From JAZKFR01 sp040386295 (GTDB lineage Bacteria > Pseudomonadota > Gammaproteobacteria > Burkholderiales > Rhodocyclaceae): 9,287 bases of DNA. A program made the position numbers and the translations under genes. The notes under the pieces were generated by a model, which saw only the letters and a program-made list of their open reading frames with translations, had not been told where the DNA came from and searched no databases. The stretch is from the NCBI GenBank assembly GCA_040386295.1, contig JAZKFR010000042.1:1-9287 (forward strand). The letters run 5' to 3'. Position 1 is the first letter of the stretch; each line of letters opens with the position of its first letter. Below, piece by piece: positions 1-6,527 of the stretch.

Positions 1-1492
1 GGAAGAAATATACGAATAAGCTGTGTGCTGGACTTTCGTTTCTCCAAACGGCATCAATTTCATGCTCTGGTATGGCTGACAATTCTTGCTGCATATACTT
101 CGCAGCTTGTTGTTCTAATTGAGCTCTTAGCTCACCTTGGTCCATGTCAAGATGTTGAGCACGTCGCTCCAGAAGGCTCGCGCTTAGTCGGGCTGATTTA
201 CACGCCTTGGCAAAAGCATCAAGCCATGGCTCCGCTTCTAACTGAGTAATTCTGTCGCCTAGTTGTTGAGCAAGCTCAGCTGAGTTTGGATCGCTTGCCG
301 TGATTTCAGCAAGTTCGCCGCGAGTATTGTTTAGCTCCGTAATTAGACCTGAAAGTAGTCGATTGCTCGCTGTCGGGCGAGTTGCTGCTCTATTTCCCAT
401 CTCTACATCCCCATCCACTTCAGGGTTTTGCTTGGGCGAACGGATGCAAGCAAAATACGTTATCGCAGCGAGCACGACCGCCGCGACGACCGCGCCCGCT
501 GAGATGCCTGCGGTTTGCGTGGTATTGATTCCTTGCGCGCCGTGCTCTTCTGCTTGCTCAATGATGATTGACGGGGTGGCCGTCCTGCTTATGCTGGCGC
601 TGACTGTACGGATGATCTCTACAGTGGCACTGACACTCGGGCTCTCACTCTTGCTTGCGCTTGTGCTGCTGCTTTGTGAAAGGATGTGTGCGACGGCGCT
701 TGCCGATATTGAGATTGAGCTGGTTCTGCTCAGCGTCTGACTGATGCTACGACTGATCGAGGCGAGCGCGCTGGGGCTGATCGAATTGCTGCCGCTAATC
801 TGCCCAAACAAGCTAGTCGAGGGGGTAACAGAAGGTGTTCGCGTTGCTGAGCGAGATAAGCTCACCGATACGCTGCCGCTTTGCGAAATACTCCTTGTGA
901 AGCTGGCCAGTGCGGATTGACTGATGCTTGGGGTGCTCGTTGGGCTCAAGGCTGCGCTCAGACTTTGTGTCAGCGTGGCGCTTTGAGAAGGGCTTAGGCT
1001 AATACTGTTGCTGTTGCTGATTTCTGCGACAGGAGAGCGCGATGTGCTGACCCTATTGGACTGCTTGTTTTGCACATCTTGCGGTTGATCTTGTGGTTGA
1101 TCTTGCGGCTGATACTCCTGAGCGCTTTGCAAAACTTGCTCGCTCAGTGCGTCGCGAAGTTGCGGCACCAGCTCGCGCTGCCCTCCTTGCATCCCCGTAA
1201 ACGCTTGATACGCCGCTTCTATTCGGGCTTGGTCTGCGGCAGGCAAATCGAGAAAGTTAGTTTCCTCGGCGCCAGCCTCGGGCGTTGCGTTAGTCCAGGT
1301 GTTGTAGGCATTTGACGCTGCGCCTGAGGCGGTTTCGTAGGCGGCCTGTGCTATGTCTGTCAGCTTGCTCAGCGCATATTCCGCTAAGTTTTGGCCGGTG
1401 CAGCCTTGCTGCGCGCCCTCCTCAGGTGAGGCTTGTAGCTGCGTAGCATTGAGAGAAACTAGGGGAGCGTTGTAGTGGGGAATGAATGGCAT
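1..1492 (-). CDS. Unrecognised Ser-rich single-pass membrane protein, putative secreted effector (partial, 3' end outside window)
   Basis: I do not recognise this gene. An open frame of 497 codons without a stop starts at ATG 1492 and leaves the window at its left edge. The start is supported by AAGAGG seven bases upstream. Visible layout: residues 1-127 are mixed and helix-prone; 128-139 are three QPQD repeats; 149-310 form a low-complexity stalk with 58 Ser in 162 residues, often alternating (SISxSxS); about 328-350 (GISAGAVVAAVVLAAITYF) is a single hydrophobic segment followed by RSPK, a basic stop-transfer; 351-497 is charged and helical. There is no N-terminal signal peptide, and the first acidic residue is Glu24, with Ile at position 4, as in many type III secreted proteins. 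The plan resembles a eukaryotic type I membrane protein with a mucin-like stem. It could instead be a bacterial surface protein exported by another route. It shares a promoter element with the gene at 6528-7145. The reading frame is certain; the function is inferred. Confidence 0.8.
   Translation of the reverse strand, partial: MPFIPHYNAPLVSLNATQLQASPEEGAQQGCTGQNLAEYALSKLTDIAQAAYETASGAASNAYNTWTNATPEAGAEETNFLDLPAADQARIEAAYQAFTGMQGGQRELVPQLRDALSEQVLQSAQEYQPQDQPQDQPQDVQNKQSNRVSTSRSPVAEISNSNSISLSPSQSATLTQSLSAALSPTSTPSISQSALASFTRSISQSGSVSVSLSRSATRTPSVTPSTSLFGQISGSNSISPSALASISRSISQTLSRTSSISISASAVAHILSQSSSTSASKSESPSVSATVEIIRTVSASISRTATPSIIIEQAEEHGAQGINTTQTAGISAGAVVAAVVLAAITYFACIRSPKQNPEVDGDVEMGNRAATRPTASNRLLSGLITELNNTRGELAEITASDPNSAELAQQLGDRITQLEAEPWLDAFAKACKSARLSASLLERRAQHLDMDQGELRAQLEQQAAKYMQQELSAIPEHEIDAVWRNESPAHSLFVYFF
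560..1048 (-). repeat. Ser-rich low-complexity coding region
   Basis: This stretch encodes residues 149-311 of the left-edge protein. About 36% of residues are Ser, mostly AGC/AGT and TCN codons in an S-x-S-x-S rhythm mixed with Ile, Ala, Thr, Gln and Pro, with almost no acidic residues. The units are degenerate rather than exact tandem copies. Such a composition suits an extended stalk or a substrate for O-glycosylation or phosphorylation; that role is inference. Confidence 0.75.
1076..1111 (-). repeat. Three 12-bp tandem repeats encoding QPQD
   Basis: Three consecutive 12-bp units (for example CCGCAAGATCAA on the minus strand) encode residues 128-139 as QPQD three times. They mark the hinge between the N-terminal domain and the Ser-rich stalk of the left-edge protein. 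Units differ by single substitutions. Confidence 0.8.
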
Positions 1493-1499
1493 GGTTTAA

Positions 1500-1505
1500 C
1501 CTCTT
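1500..1505 (-). promoter_or_regulatory. Shine-Dalgarno site of the left-edge gene
   Basis: On the minus strand AAGAGG lies seven bases before ATG 1492. It fixes the start of a gene that has no recognisable homologue to align with. Confidence 0.7.
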
Positions 1506-1588
1506 GATGTAAAACGGGATAAAAGTGTTTTTTTGGCTCAAGCTAGACGTAATCGTATCTCTGCCCAATTTGCATAAGCCCTACTTAT

Positions 1589-1620
1589 TTAGTAACGCTG
1601 CGGCGGAAAAAGTTCCCTGT
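1589..1620 (-). promoter_or_regulatory. ECF/hrp-box-like promoter for the Ser-rich protein gene
   Basis: The minus strand reads ACAGGGAACT, fifteen bases, then TTACTAA, ending 96 bp before ATG 1492. The same element with the same spacing stands before the gene starting at 7145 (see 7255-7286). The HrpL consensus is GGAACC-N15/16-CCACNNA, and sigma-E-type promoters also use a GGAACTT -35. This copy matches the -35 well except for T in place of the last C, and the -10 less well (TTACTAA). The shared sequence is seen directly; the sigma factor is inferred. Confidence 0.6.
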
Positions 1621-1713
1621 GCAAAACACTCATGCACCCCAGCGCTATGCCTTAAGCCTTCAATTTGGCTATATCTAAGTCGATTGCAGTAGATGCAAGC
1701 TGATTAAAAGGTG

Positions 1714-1754
1714 TTGGTAGCACCGATGGCCGAGTTGTAAATTCTCGCTACCAA
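1714..1754. repeat. 8-bp inverted repeat between dnaQ and the left-edge gene
   Basis: TTGGTAGC at 1714-1721 pairs perfectly with GCTACCAA at 1747-1754 across a 25-base loop, which contains a small CGAG/CTCG stem. On the minus strand an alternative short hairpin, GGTG-CTACCAA-CACC, is followed by TTTT and could serve as a weak terminator for the dnaQ operon. Neither structure is strong. The rest of 1493-1905 shows only the Shine-Dalgarno site and promoter listed separately; I see no gene or RNA there. Confidence 0.4.
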
Positions 1755-1905
1755 TGTATCAATGGGTTTTGCTCTAGCGCTGGAGGATGAAGCGGTTTTG
1801 TTCTGCAGAGCTTATTCCGCCACCTCGTTTTTGTGCTTGCGCACACTGATGTGAACTGAGATGCGAAGCAAATTGATACTTCATTAACGATAAAAACGCC
1901 TGCTT

Positions 1906-2625
1906 CTACTTGGCCTCGTCGGCTAACCACAGACATTGGTTTTTGCTTTGTTTTTGAATCGCGCTGAGTACCTGTTGGTGCGCGCTGAGCTCTGTTGCGT
2001 TGGCAGCCAAAATCAGGCCTGTTCTGTTCTGCTGCCGGCGCTTGTTTGCTTCGCCGTTGTTCTGCTCTGTGCCGCTGACAGCTTGATCTAGCTGGCTGAG
2101 TAGGCTGTCTTGGCCGCGCGTCATGGCGAGATAGACTTCACCGAGCAATTGTGCGTCGAGCAAGGCGCCGTGCAAACTGCGCTGGGTGTTGTCAACGCCG
2201 TAGCGTTCGCACAGTGCGTTGAGATTATTTTTTTTGCCGGGATGCAGCTCTTTTGCCATGCGCAGGGTATCGCACACGCCAGTGCAGCTCCCTTCAATCG
2301 GTGCTTGCTTCAGCCTAGCGAATTCAGCGTTGAGAAAGCCAATGTCGAAGCTGGCGTTGTGGATGATGAGTTCAGCGCCTTCTAAAAAAGCGCGCAATTC
2401 GGCAGCAATGTCGGCAAAAAGCGGTTTGTCACGCAAAAAATCGTCGCTGATGCCATGCACGGCAAACGCGCCCGCGTCCACCGCACGCTCTGGGTTGAGG
2501 TAGTAATGCAGATGGCGTTCGCTCAAACGCCGCTGATTCATTTCGATCGCAGCGACTTCGATAATACGGTGCCCGCTTTTGTGATCCAAGCCGGTAGTTT
2601 CAGTGTCGAGCAAAATTTGCCGCAT
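1906..2625 (-). CDS. dnaQ: DNA polymerase III epsilon subunit (3'-5' proofreading exonuclease)
   Basis: DnaQ removes misincorporated nucleotides during replication as part of the Pol III core, bound to the alpha subunit. The 239 residues match the usual length (about 240). All three DEDDh exonuclease motifs are present: ExoI LLDTETTG with Asp7 and Glu9, ExoII IIHNASFDIGFLN with Asp94, and ExoIII LHGALLDAQLL with His152 and Asp157. The C-terminal part after about residue 180 is less conserved and polar, as expected for the tether that binds DnaE, and ends in a CLWL segment. ATG 2625 is chosen because motif ExoI begins seven residues in and GAGG precedes it by nine bases. It is the last gene of the operon, 12 bp after rnhA, whose stop codon overlaps the dnaQ Shine-Dalgarno site. 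This suggests coupled translation. Nothing is unusual. Confidence 0.95.
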   Translation of the reverse strand: MRQILLDTETTGLDHKSGHRIIEVAAIEMNQRRLSERHLHYYLNPERAVDAGAFAVHGISDDFLRDKPLFADIAAELRAFLEGAELIIHNASFDIGFLNAEFARLKQAPIEGSCTGVCDTLRMAKELHPGKKNNLNALCERYGVDNTQRSLHGALLDAQLLGEVYLAMTRGQDSLLSQLDQAVSGTEQNNGEANKRRQQNRTGLILAANATELSAHQQVLSAIQKQSKNQCLWLADEAK

Positions 2626-2637
2626 GGTGTTGAGCCT

Positions 2638-3156
2638 CTAGCTTCTTGATTTTGCTAAAAATTCGTCGATGCCTCGATTAGCCAAGGCATCGGCGCGTTC
2701 GTTGCCCGGGTGTCCGGCGTGTCCTTTAACCCAGCGCCAATCGATGCTGTGTTGCGCTGCTAGCTGGTCGAGCCTGCGCCAGAGGTCGTCGTTTTTCACT
2801 GGTTTTTTATCGGCGGTACGCCAGCCGTTGCGCTTCCAGTTGTGGATCCATTCGCTGATGCCTTTTTGCACGTACTGCGAATCGGTGTGAATACTAAGTT
2901 TGAGCGCGCCTGCCGTGTTGCCGAGCGCCATTTCGTTAATTGTCTCAATGGCGCGAATGACGGCGGTTAGTTCCATCCGGTTGTTGGTGGTGTTTGCTTC
3001 GCCGCCCCAGCGTTCTTCTTTGAGTTTATTGCCTTCGATTAAAGCACCCCAGCCGCCAGGGCCGGGGTTGCCACGACAGCCGCCGTCGGCGTAGATATTA
3101 AGCTGTGTTTTTGTTCCTAAGCCATTGTTTATATTTTCTTTTTCTTCACTGCTCAT
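2638..3156 (-). CDS. rnhA: Ribonuclease HI
   Basis: RNase HI cleaves RNA in RNA-DNA hybrids, removing primers and R-loops in the cytoplasm. The 172-residue protein carries the catalytic set Asp24 (YADGGCRGNPGPGGWG), Glu62 (NNRMELTAV), Asp92 (HTDSQYV) and Asp156, plus His146 in VKGHAGHPGNERAD, equivalent to E. coli D10, E48, D70, D134 and H124. It is longer than E. coli RNase HI (155 aa): about 14 extra polar residues precede the first strand, and there is a short insertion around residues 75-84. The ATG at 3156 lies inside the end of the methyltransferase gene (11-bp overlap, ATGAGCAGTGA), with GGAG about ten bases upstream. Overlap and orientation place it in one operon with the methyltransferase and dnaQ. 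No residue needed for catalysis is missing. Confidence 0.95.
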   Translation of the reverse strand: MSSEEKENINNGLGTKTQLNIYADGGCRGNPGPGGWGALIEGNKLKEERWGGEANTTNNRMELTAVIRAIETINEMALGNTAGALKLSIHTDSQYVQKGISEWIHNWKRNGWRTADKKPVKNDDLWRRLDQLAAQHSIDWRWVKGHAGHPGNERADALANRGIDEFLAKSRS

Positions 3157-3907
3157 GTTGTTTGATCTCCTGGTGAGTGAGTGCTGAGAGTGCTTTGCGC
3201 GGAGCGCCTTTAGCTTGCCAAGACGGCAAAATCAAGCGCATACCGTGCACTCGTTTGATGGCACGCAGCAGATAGACGCTGCCAGCAAAGCTCCACCAGC
3301 GGTCGCCTGCGGCTTCCATGAAGTTCAGGCGGGAGAACCACTTTGCTTCGCTACAGGGCGGTGCATAGCGACCAAAATGACCACGTTCAAGCTCGCAGCC
3401 AAGTAGTTTCAGCCAATCTTTGAGCCGCGCTACCGAGAAATAATGTCCATGCCAAGGAAATTGAGTGCGCGTGCTCGGGATGTGTTGGCGCAGCCCCCAT
3501 AATGAGAGCGGATTAAACCCGGCGATGATGAGTTGTCCGCCGGGAATCAAAATGCGTGCGACTTCGCGCAAAATCTGGTGTGGATCTTCGTGAAATTCAA
3601 GGACATGCGGTAGTACAACCAGGTCTATCGACTGTGTGGCAAAGGGCAGTTGACGTAGATCGCTGTGAATGTCGACGCCGAACTGGCTTGCCGTCGGGTT
3701 CTTGTGCTCTGCTTCGGATAGGGCGCGTTCTGCTACTTTTTTTTGCAAAGGAATGCGACTTTGTCTGAGCAGATTCTTTTGCGCCATACCGATTTGCAAG
3801 GCGTTGTAGCCAAAAATATCGCTGACCAGAGCATCAATTTTTTGTTGCTCCCAGTCCATGATGTAGCGTCCCTGCGGCGATTCTAGCCAGTCGTCAGGCA
3901 TCAACAT
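3146..3907 (-). CDS. Class I SAM-dependent methyltransferase (YafS/Methyltransf_11-like)
   Basis: This is the methyltransferase-fold protein commonly found between gloB and rnhA in proteobacteria (yafS in E. coli); its substrate is unknown. From ATG 3907 it has 253 residues. The N-terminus DDWLESPQGRYIMDWEQQ is typical of the family. The core at about 77-135 shows an acidic strand end (GVDI), LPFATQSIDLVVLPHVLEF and the motif ILIPGGQLIIAGFNP. The glycine-rich motif I of classical SAM enzymes is degenerate, which is usual in this family. An upstream in-frame TTG (3976) would add 23 residues but family proteins begin near MPDDWLESP, so ATG 3907 (or 3901) is preferred; neither has a strong Shine-Dalgarno site. 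It heads the operon with rnhA and dnaQ and is divergent from gloB. Family assignment is firm; exact start and function are not. Confidence 0.85.
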   Translation of the reverse strand: MLMPDDWLESPQGRYIMDWEQQKIDALVSDIFGYNALQIGMAQKNLLRQSRIPLQKKVAERALSEAEHKNPTASQFGVDIHSDLRQLPFATQSIDLVVLPHVLEFHEDPHQILREVARILIPGGQLIIAGFNPLSLWGLRQHIPSTRTQFPWHGHYFSVARLKDWLKLLGCELERGHFGRYAPPCSEAKWFSRLNFMEAAGDRWWSFAGSVYLLRAIKRVHGMRLILPSWQAKGAPRKALSALTHQEIKQHEQ

Positions 3908-3913
3908 GATGTT

Positions 3914-3943
3914 TTGAATCCCTGGTAAGTCATTGAAAATAAT
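3914..3943 (+). promoter_or_regulatory. Possible sigma-70 promoter for gloB
   Basis: TTGAAT at 3914-3919 and AATAAT at 3938-3943 are separated by 18 bases and fit -35 and -10 boxes with two and one mismatches. Transcription would begin near 3950, about 60 bases before the gloB ATG. Because the methyltransferase operon diverges here, the same 104 bp must also hold its promoter, which I could not assign. Confidence 0.3.
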
Positions 3944-3965
3944 GTTTGCAATAAAGCGCAGCGGG

Positions 3966-3992
3966 TAGTGCAACAACGGCTAGTGCAACAAC
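3966..3992 (+). repeat. Direct repeat TAGTGCAACAAC x2 in the gloB/methyltransferase divergent region
   Basis: Two perfect 12-bp copies (3966-3977 and 3981-3992) are separated by three bases, giving a 15-bp period. They lie between the putative gloB promoter and its Shine-Dalgarno site. This may be a short slippage duplication or paired regulator sites; the sequence alone does not decide. Confidence 0.7.
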
Positions 3993-4011
3993 TGATTTGG
4001 AGTGGCATCGA

Positions 4012-4833
4012 ATGATTTTGCAACAAAAACCTGAAGTGATTTGCATCCCCGCTTTTCACGATAATTATATTTGGCTAGTGCGCCAGGGCAGTGCGGTGCT
4101 GGTGGTTGATCCCGGTGCAGCAGCCCCGGTGCTTGCGATGTTAGCGCAGCAATCTTGGTCTTTACAGGCGATTTTGCTAACACATCATCACGCTGATCAT
4201 CAAGGCGGCGTTGCCGAATTGTTGGCGCACCACCCTGCGCCTGTGTACGGACCGGGGGCGGAGTCTATCACGCGTCTGAGTCATCCGTTATACGGCGGTG
4301 AGGTGATTGATTTTGCCGCTCTGGCGTTTCAGTTACGCGTTATTGCAGTGCCTGGCCACACGTTGGGACATCTTGCTTACTACGGTTTCGCCAGTCTTTT
4401 TTGTGGCGATACTTTGTTCGGCGGTGGGTGTGGTCGTTTGTTTGAAGGGACGCCGCAACAAATGGCGAATTCCTTAGCGCAGCTGGCTGCCCTGCCAGAC
4501 GAAACCGCAGTTTATTGCGCGCATGAATATACTGCTGCCAATCTGCGTTTTGCCCTGGCGGTTGAGCCAGACAATTTGCGCTTACAGCAGCGGATTGCCG
4601 ATCTGGCAGCCTTGAGTTCAGGGCAACAGACAAAATCTGGCCTAGCTCGCGGCTGTAGTTTGCCGTCGAGTATCGCGCTAGAAAAGCAAAGCAACCCGTT
4701 TTTACGCTGCCATCTTGCCCACGTTGCGTTGGCGGTGCAGCGCAGCGAGCTTGCTGGTTTAGCGCCTGCTGAAGTGAATGATCCGCTCGCCGTTTTTGCT
4801 GCTCTGCGTCGTTGGAAAGACGTTTTTAAATAA
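4012..4833 (+). CDS. gloB: Hydroxyacylglutathione hydrolase (glyoxalase II)
   Basis: GloB hydrolyses S-D-lactoylglutathione to D-lactate and glutathione, the second step of methylglyoxal detoxification in the cytoplasm. The 273-residue metallo-beta-lactamase-fold protein has the binuclear metal site: THHHADH (His58, His60, Asp62, His63), His116 in VPGHTLGH, Asp133 in CGDTLF and His171 in CAHEYT. The N-terminal IPAFHDNYIWL and the C-terminal NPFLR signature, which helps bind glutathione, are also present. A loop around residues 203-220 is somewhat longer than in most relatives. ATG 4012 is chosen: GGAG lies nine bases upstream, and the alternative TTG at 3997 overlaps that Shine-Dalgarno site. 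The gene is divergent from the methyltransferase-rnhA-dnaQ operon, a variant of the widespread gloB-yafS-rnhA-dnaQ cluster. Confidence 0.95.
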   Translation: MILQQKPEVICIPAFHDNYIWLVRQGSAVLVVDPGAAAPVLAMLAQQSWSLQAILLTHHHADHQGGVAELLAHHPAPVYGPGAESITRLSHPLYGGEVIDFAALAFQLRVIAVPGHTLGHLAYYGFASLFCGDTLFGGGCGRLFEGTPQQMANSLAQLAALPDETAVYCAHEYTAANLRFALAVEPDNLRLQQRIADLAALSSGQQTKSGLARGCSLPSSIALEKQSNPFLRCHLAHVALAVQRSELAGLAPAEVNDPLAVFAALRRWKDVFK

Positions 4834-4873
4834 TTGATTTTTTTAATGTATTTAGGGTGTTTCTTTGGCTTCT

Positions 4874-4913
4874 GGTGGGCAAAAAATTTTCAGTCTATGA
4901 AAAAATGCCCGCC
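4874..4913 (+). terminator. Hairpin between gloB and rmuC, possible gloB terminator
   Basis: GGTGGGCA (4874-4881) pairs with TGCCCGCC (4906-4913) with one G-T pair, and inside it TTTTCA (4887-4892) pairs with TGAAAA (4898-4903) around a five-base loop. The structure stands 41 bases after the gloB stop. The sequence after it (AATTTCG) is a poor U-tract, so termination may be weak, leaving some readthrough into rmuC. Confidence 0.4.
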
Positions 4914-4974
4914 AATTTCGCTGAACAAGGTGAGCCAGGCTCATCCCCGTAGCCATAACCGATGAGGACGAACG

Positions 4975-6456
4975 ATGAGCGAGATTGCTGTTTATGCTTT
5001 GATTCTATTGCTAGTGTGTAATTTATTACTGCAGCTCCGGCTGCTCTTTGTGCAGCGTGCTGGCGTTGCCGATGCCACCCTAGTCGGGCTTATTCAGCCT
5101 GGTTTCCAAGATGTGCAGTCCAATTTACTGCGTTTGGAAAATGCGCTGCGCGATGAGCTGGCGCGTGCACGCCAAGAGGCGACAGCGTCGGCACGGGCGG
5201 GGCGCGACGAGCAAGCGCTAGCGCTTGAGCGCTTTGCTAAAACGCTGGGTGAGCAGTTGGCGCATTTAGGCGGTTTGCAAGTGCAGCAACTCGATTCCTT
5301 CGCACAACAGTTGGCACGTTTGACGCAGAGTAACGAACAGCGCTTTGATCAGTTACGCTTATCTGTTGACTCAAAGTTAACTTCTATTCAGGTAGATAAC
5401 GCGAACAAGCTAGAAGAGATGCGGCGTACGGTCGATGAAAAATTGCACGCCACCTTGGAACAACGCTTAGGGGATTCCTTCCGTTTGGTCAGCGAACGTT
5501 TAGAGCAGGTGCATCGTGGTTTGGGTGAAATGCACACCTTAGCTGCAGGCGTTGGTGATTTGAAAAAAGTGCTGACCAACGTCAAAACGCGCGGCACTTG
5601 GGGCGAGGTGCAGCTCGAAGCTTTACTGGATCAAGTGTTGACCGTTGAGCAGTACGAGAAAAACGTGGCAACCAAGCCGCATAGTCAAGAGCGTGTTGAA
5701 TTTGCCATTCGCTTGCCTGGGCATGCCTCAGACAGCGAGCAGCAGCGTCCGGTGTGGTTGCCCATAGACGCTAAATTTCCGATTGAGGATTACCAGCGCC
5801 TGCTGGCGGCACAAGATCAAGGCGATCTACTCGCCGTTGAAGTGGCCGCAAAAACCCTAGATATGCGCTTGCGTGATGAAGCTAAAAAAATTCACGATAA
5901 ATACGTTGAACCGCCTTACACCACCGATTTTGCGATTCTCTATTTGCCCATCGAAGGACTTTACGCCGAAGCGCTGCGGCGCCCTGGTTTGGCGGAGATG
6001 TTGCAGCGTCAATGGCGGGTCAGCATTGCCGGCCCGACCACCTTGGCCGCGCTGCTGAACAGCCTGCAAATGGGTTTTCGTACCTTAGCGATCGAAAAAC
6101 GCTCTTCTGAGGTGTGGCGGGTTTTAGGCGCGATTAAAACCGAATTTGGCAAATTTGGCGAAGCCCTAGAAGCAACCCGCAAGAAGCTAGAGTCGGCGAC
6201 CAAAAGCATAGAAGCAGCGGGCGTGCGCACACGGCAAATCGAACGCAAATTAAAAGGCGTCGAAGCGCTGCCGTTTCACGAGGCGCAGGCCAAATTAGGC
6301 GACTTGGCGGAGCTTGATAAGGACGGTAGGGACGGTAAGGACGGTAAGGACGGTAAGGACGGTAGGGACGGTAGGGACGGTAGGGACGGTAGGGACGGTA
6401 GGGACGATAAGGACGATAAGGACGAAGAGGCTCTTGATTCGATCAATGTGCTTTGA
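4975..6456 (+). CDS. rmuC: DNA recombination protein RmuC
   Basis: RmuC is a predicted nuclease-fold protein; E. coli rmuC mutants show more inversions at short inverted repeats. The 493 residues show the family plan: an N-terminal membrane anchor at about 4-26 (IAVYALILLLVCNLLLQLRL), a long coiled coil at about 45-200, then the RmuC domain at about 200-430 with GTWGEVQLEALLDQVL, the PIDAKFPIEDYQRLL motif (Asp265, Lys267) that recalls PD-(D/E)XK nucleases, PPYTTDFAILYLPIEGLYAEAL and GPTTLAALLNSLQMGFRTLAIEK. ATG 4975 has GAGGA six bases upstream. The odd part is the tail: from residue 450 it is eleven DGR/DGK-type triplets (see 6322-6420) that ordinary RmuC proteins lack, ending EEALDSINVL. 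It is probably transcribed alone or by readthrough from gloB, and ends in a good terminator. Confidence 0.93.
   Translation: MSEIAVYALILLLVCNLLLQLRLLFVQRAGVADATLVGLIQPGFQDVQSNLLRLENALRDELARARQEATASARAGRDEQALALERFAKTLGEQLAHLGGLQVQQLDSFAQQLARLTQSNEQRFDQLRLSVDSKLTSIQVDNANKLEEMRRTVDEKLHATLEQRLGDSFRLVSERLEQVHRGLGEMHTLAAGVGDLKKVLTNVKTRGTWGEVQLEALLDQVLTVEQYEKNVATKPHSQERVEFAIRLPGHASDSEQQRPVWLPIDAKFPIEDYQRLLAAQDQGDLLAVEVAAKTLDMRLRDEAKKIHDKYVEPPYTTDFAILYLPIEGLYAEALRRPGLAEMLQRQWRVSIAGPTTLAALLNSLQMGFRTLAIEKRSSEVWRVLGAIKTEFGKFGEALEATRKKLESATKSIEAAGVRTRQIERKLKGVEALPFHEAQAKLGDLAELDKDGRDGKDGKDGKDGRDGRDGRDGRDGRDDKDDKDEEALDSINVL
6322..6420 (+). repeat. Eleven-unit 9-bp minisatellite encoding a collagen-like tail in rmuC
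   Basis: Eleven head-to-tail 9-bp units run without interruption: nine GACGGTARG followed by two GACGATAAG. The variants are grouped (one AGG, three AAG, five AGG, then the two GAT units), as expected from recent stepwise expansion. In frame they encode Asp-Gly-Arg/Lys, which equals the collagen Gly-X-Y pattern (GRD, GKD), then DDK twice. Copy-number change keeps the frame, so it would alter tail length, not switch the gene off. Confidence 0.95.
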
Positions 6457-6462
6457 TGCGCC

Positions 6463-6496
6463 AGGCGCTCGGCCTTGCCGATATCGCCTGTTTTTT
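6463..6496 (+). terminator. Intrinsic terminator of rmuC
   Basis: AGGCG (6463-6467) pairs with CGCCT (6485-6489), enclosing CGGC-CTT-GCCG (6470-6480), and a run of six T follows at 6491-6496. An outer 8-bp inverted repeat, TTGATGCG (6453-6460, containing the rmuC stop) with CGCATCAA (6497-6504), surrounds the whole element. The T-run lies only on the plus-strand side, so it terminates rmuC rather than the convergent gene ending at 6528. Confidence 0.8.
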
Positions 6497-6527
6497 CGCA
6501 TCAATCTACAACTTGAGGTGCGCGGAC

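Noticed and set aside
300..1315. Plus-strand open frames opposite the Ser-rich gene (300-740 and 1070-1315)
   Set aside because: They are the complement of the Ser-rich and QPQD coding repeats. The minus-strand frame is open for all 497 codons with a good Shine-Dalgarno site and a coherent domain plan.
3908..3976. 23-residue N-terminal extension of the methyltransferase from a TTG start at 3976
   Set aside because: The family normally begins near MPDDWLESP; the extension overlaps the divergent promoter region and direct repeat and uses a TTG codon.
4931..4943. Odd palindrome TGAGCC-A-GGCTCA upstream of rmuC
   Set aside because: Six-base arms are expected about twice by chance in this length, and nothing else marks it as an operator.
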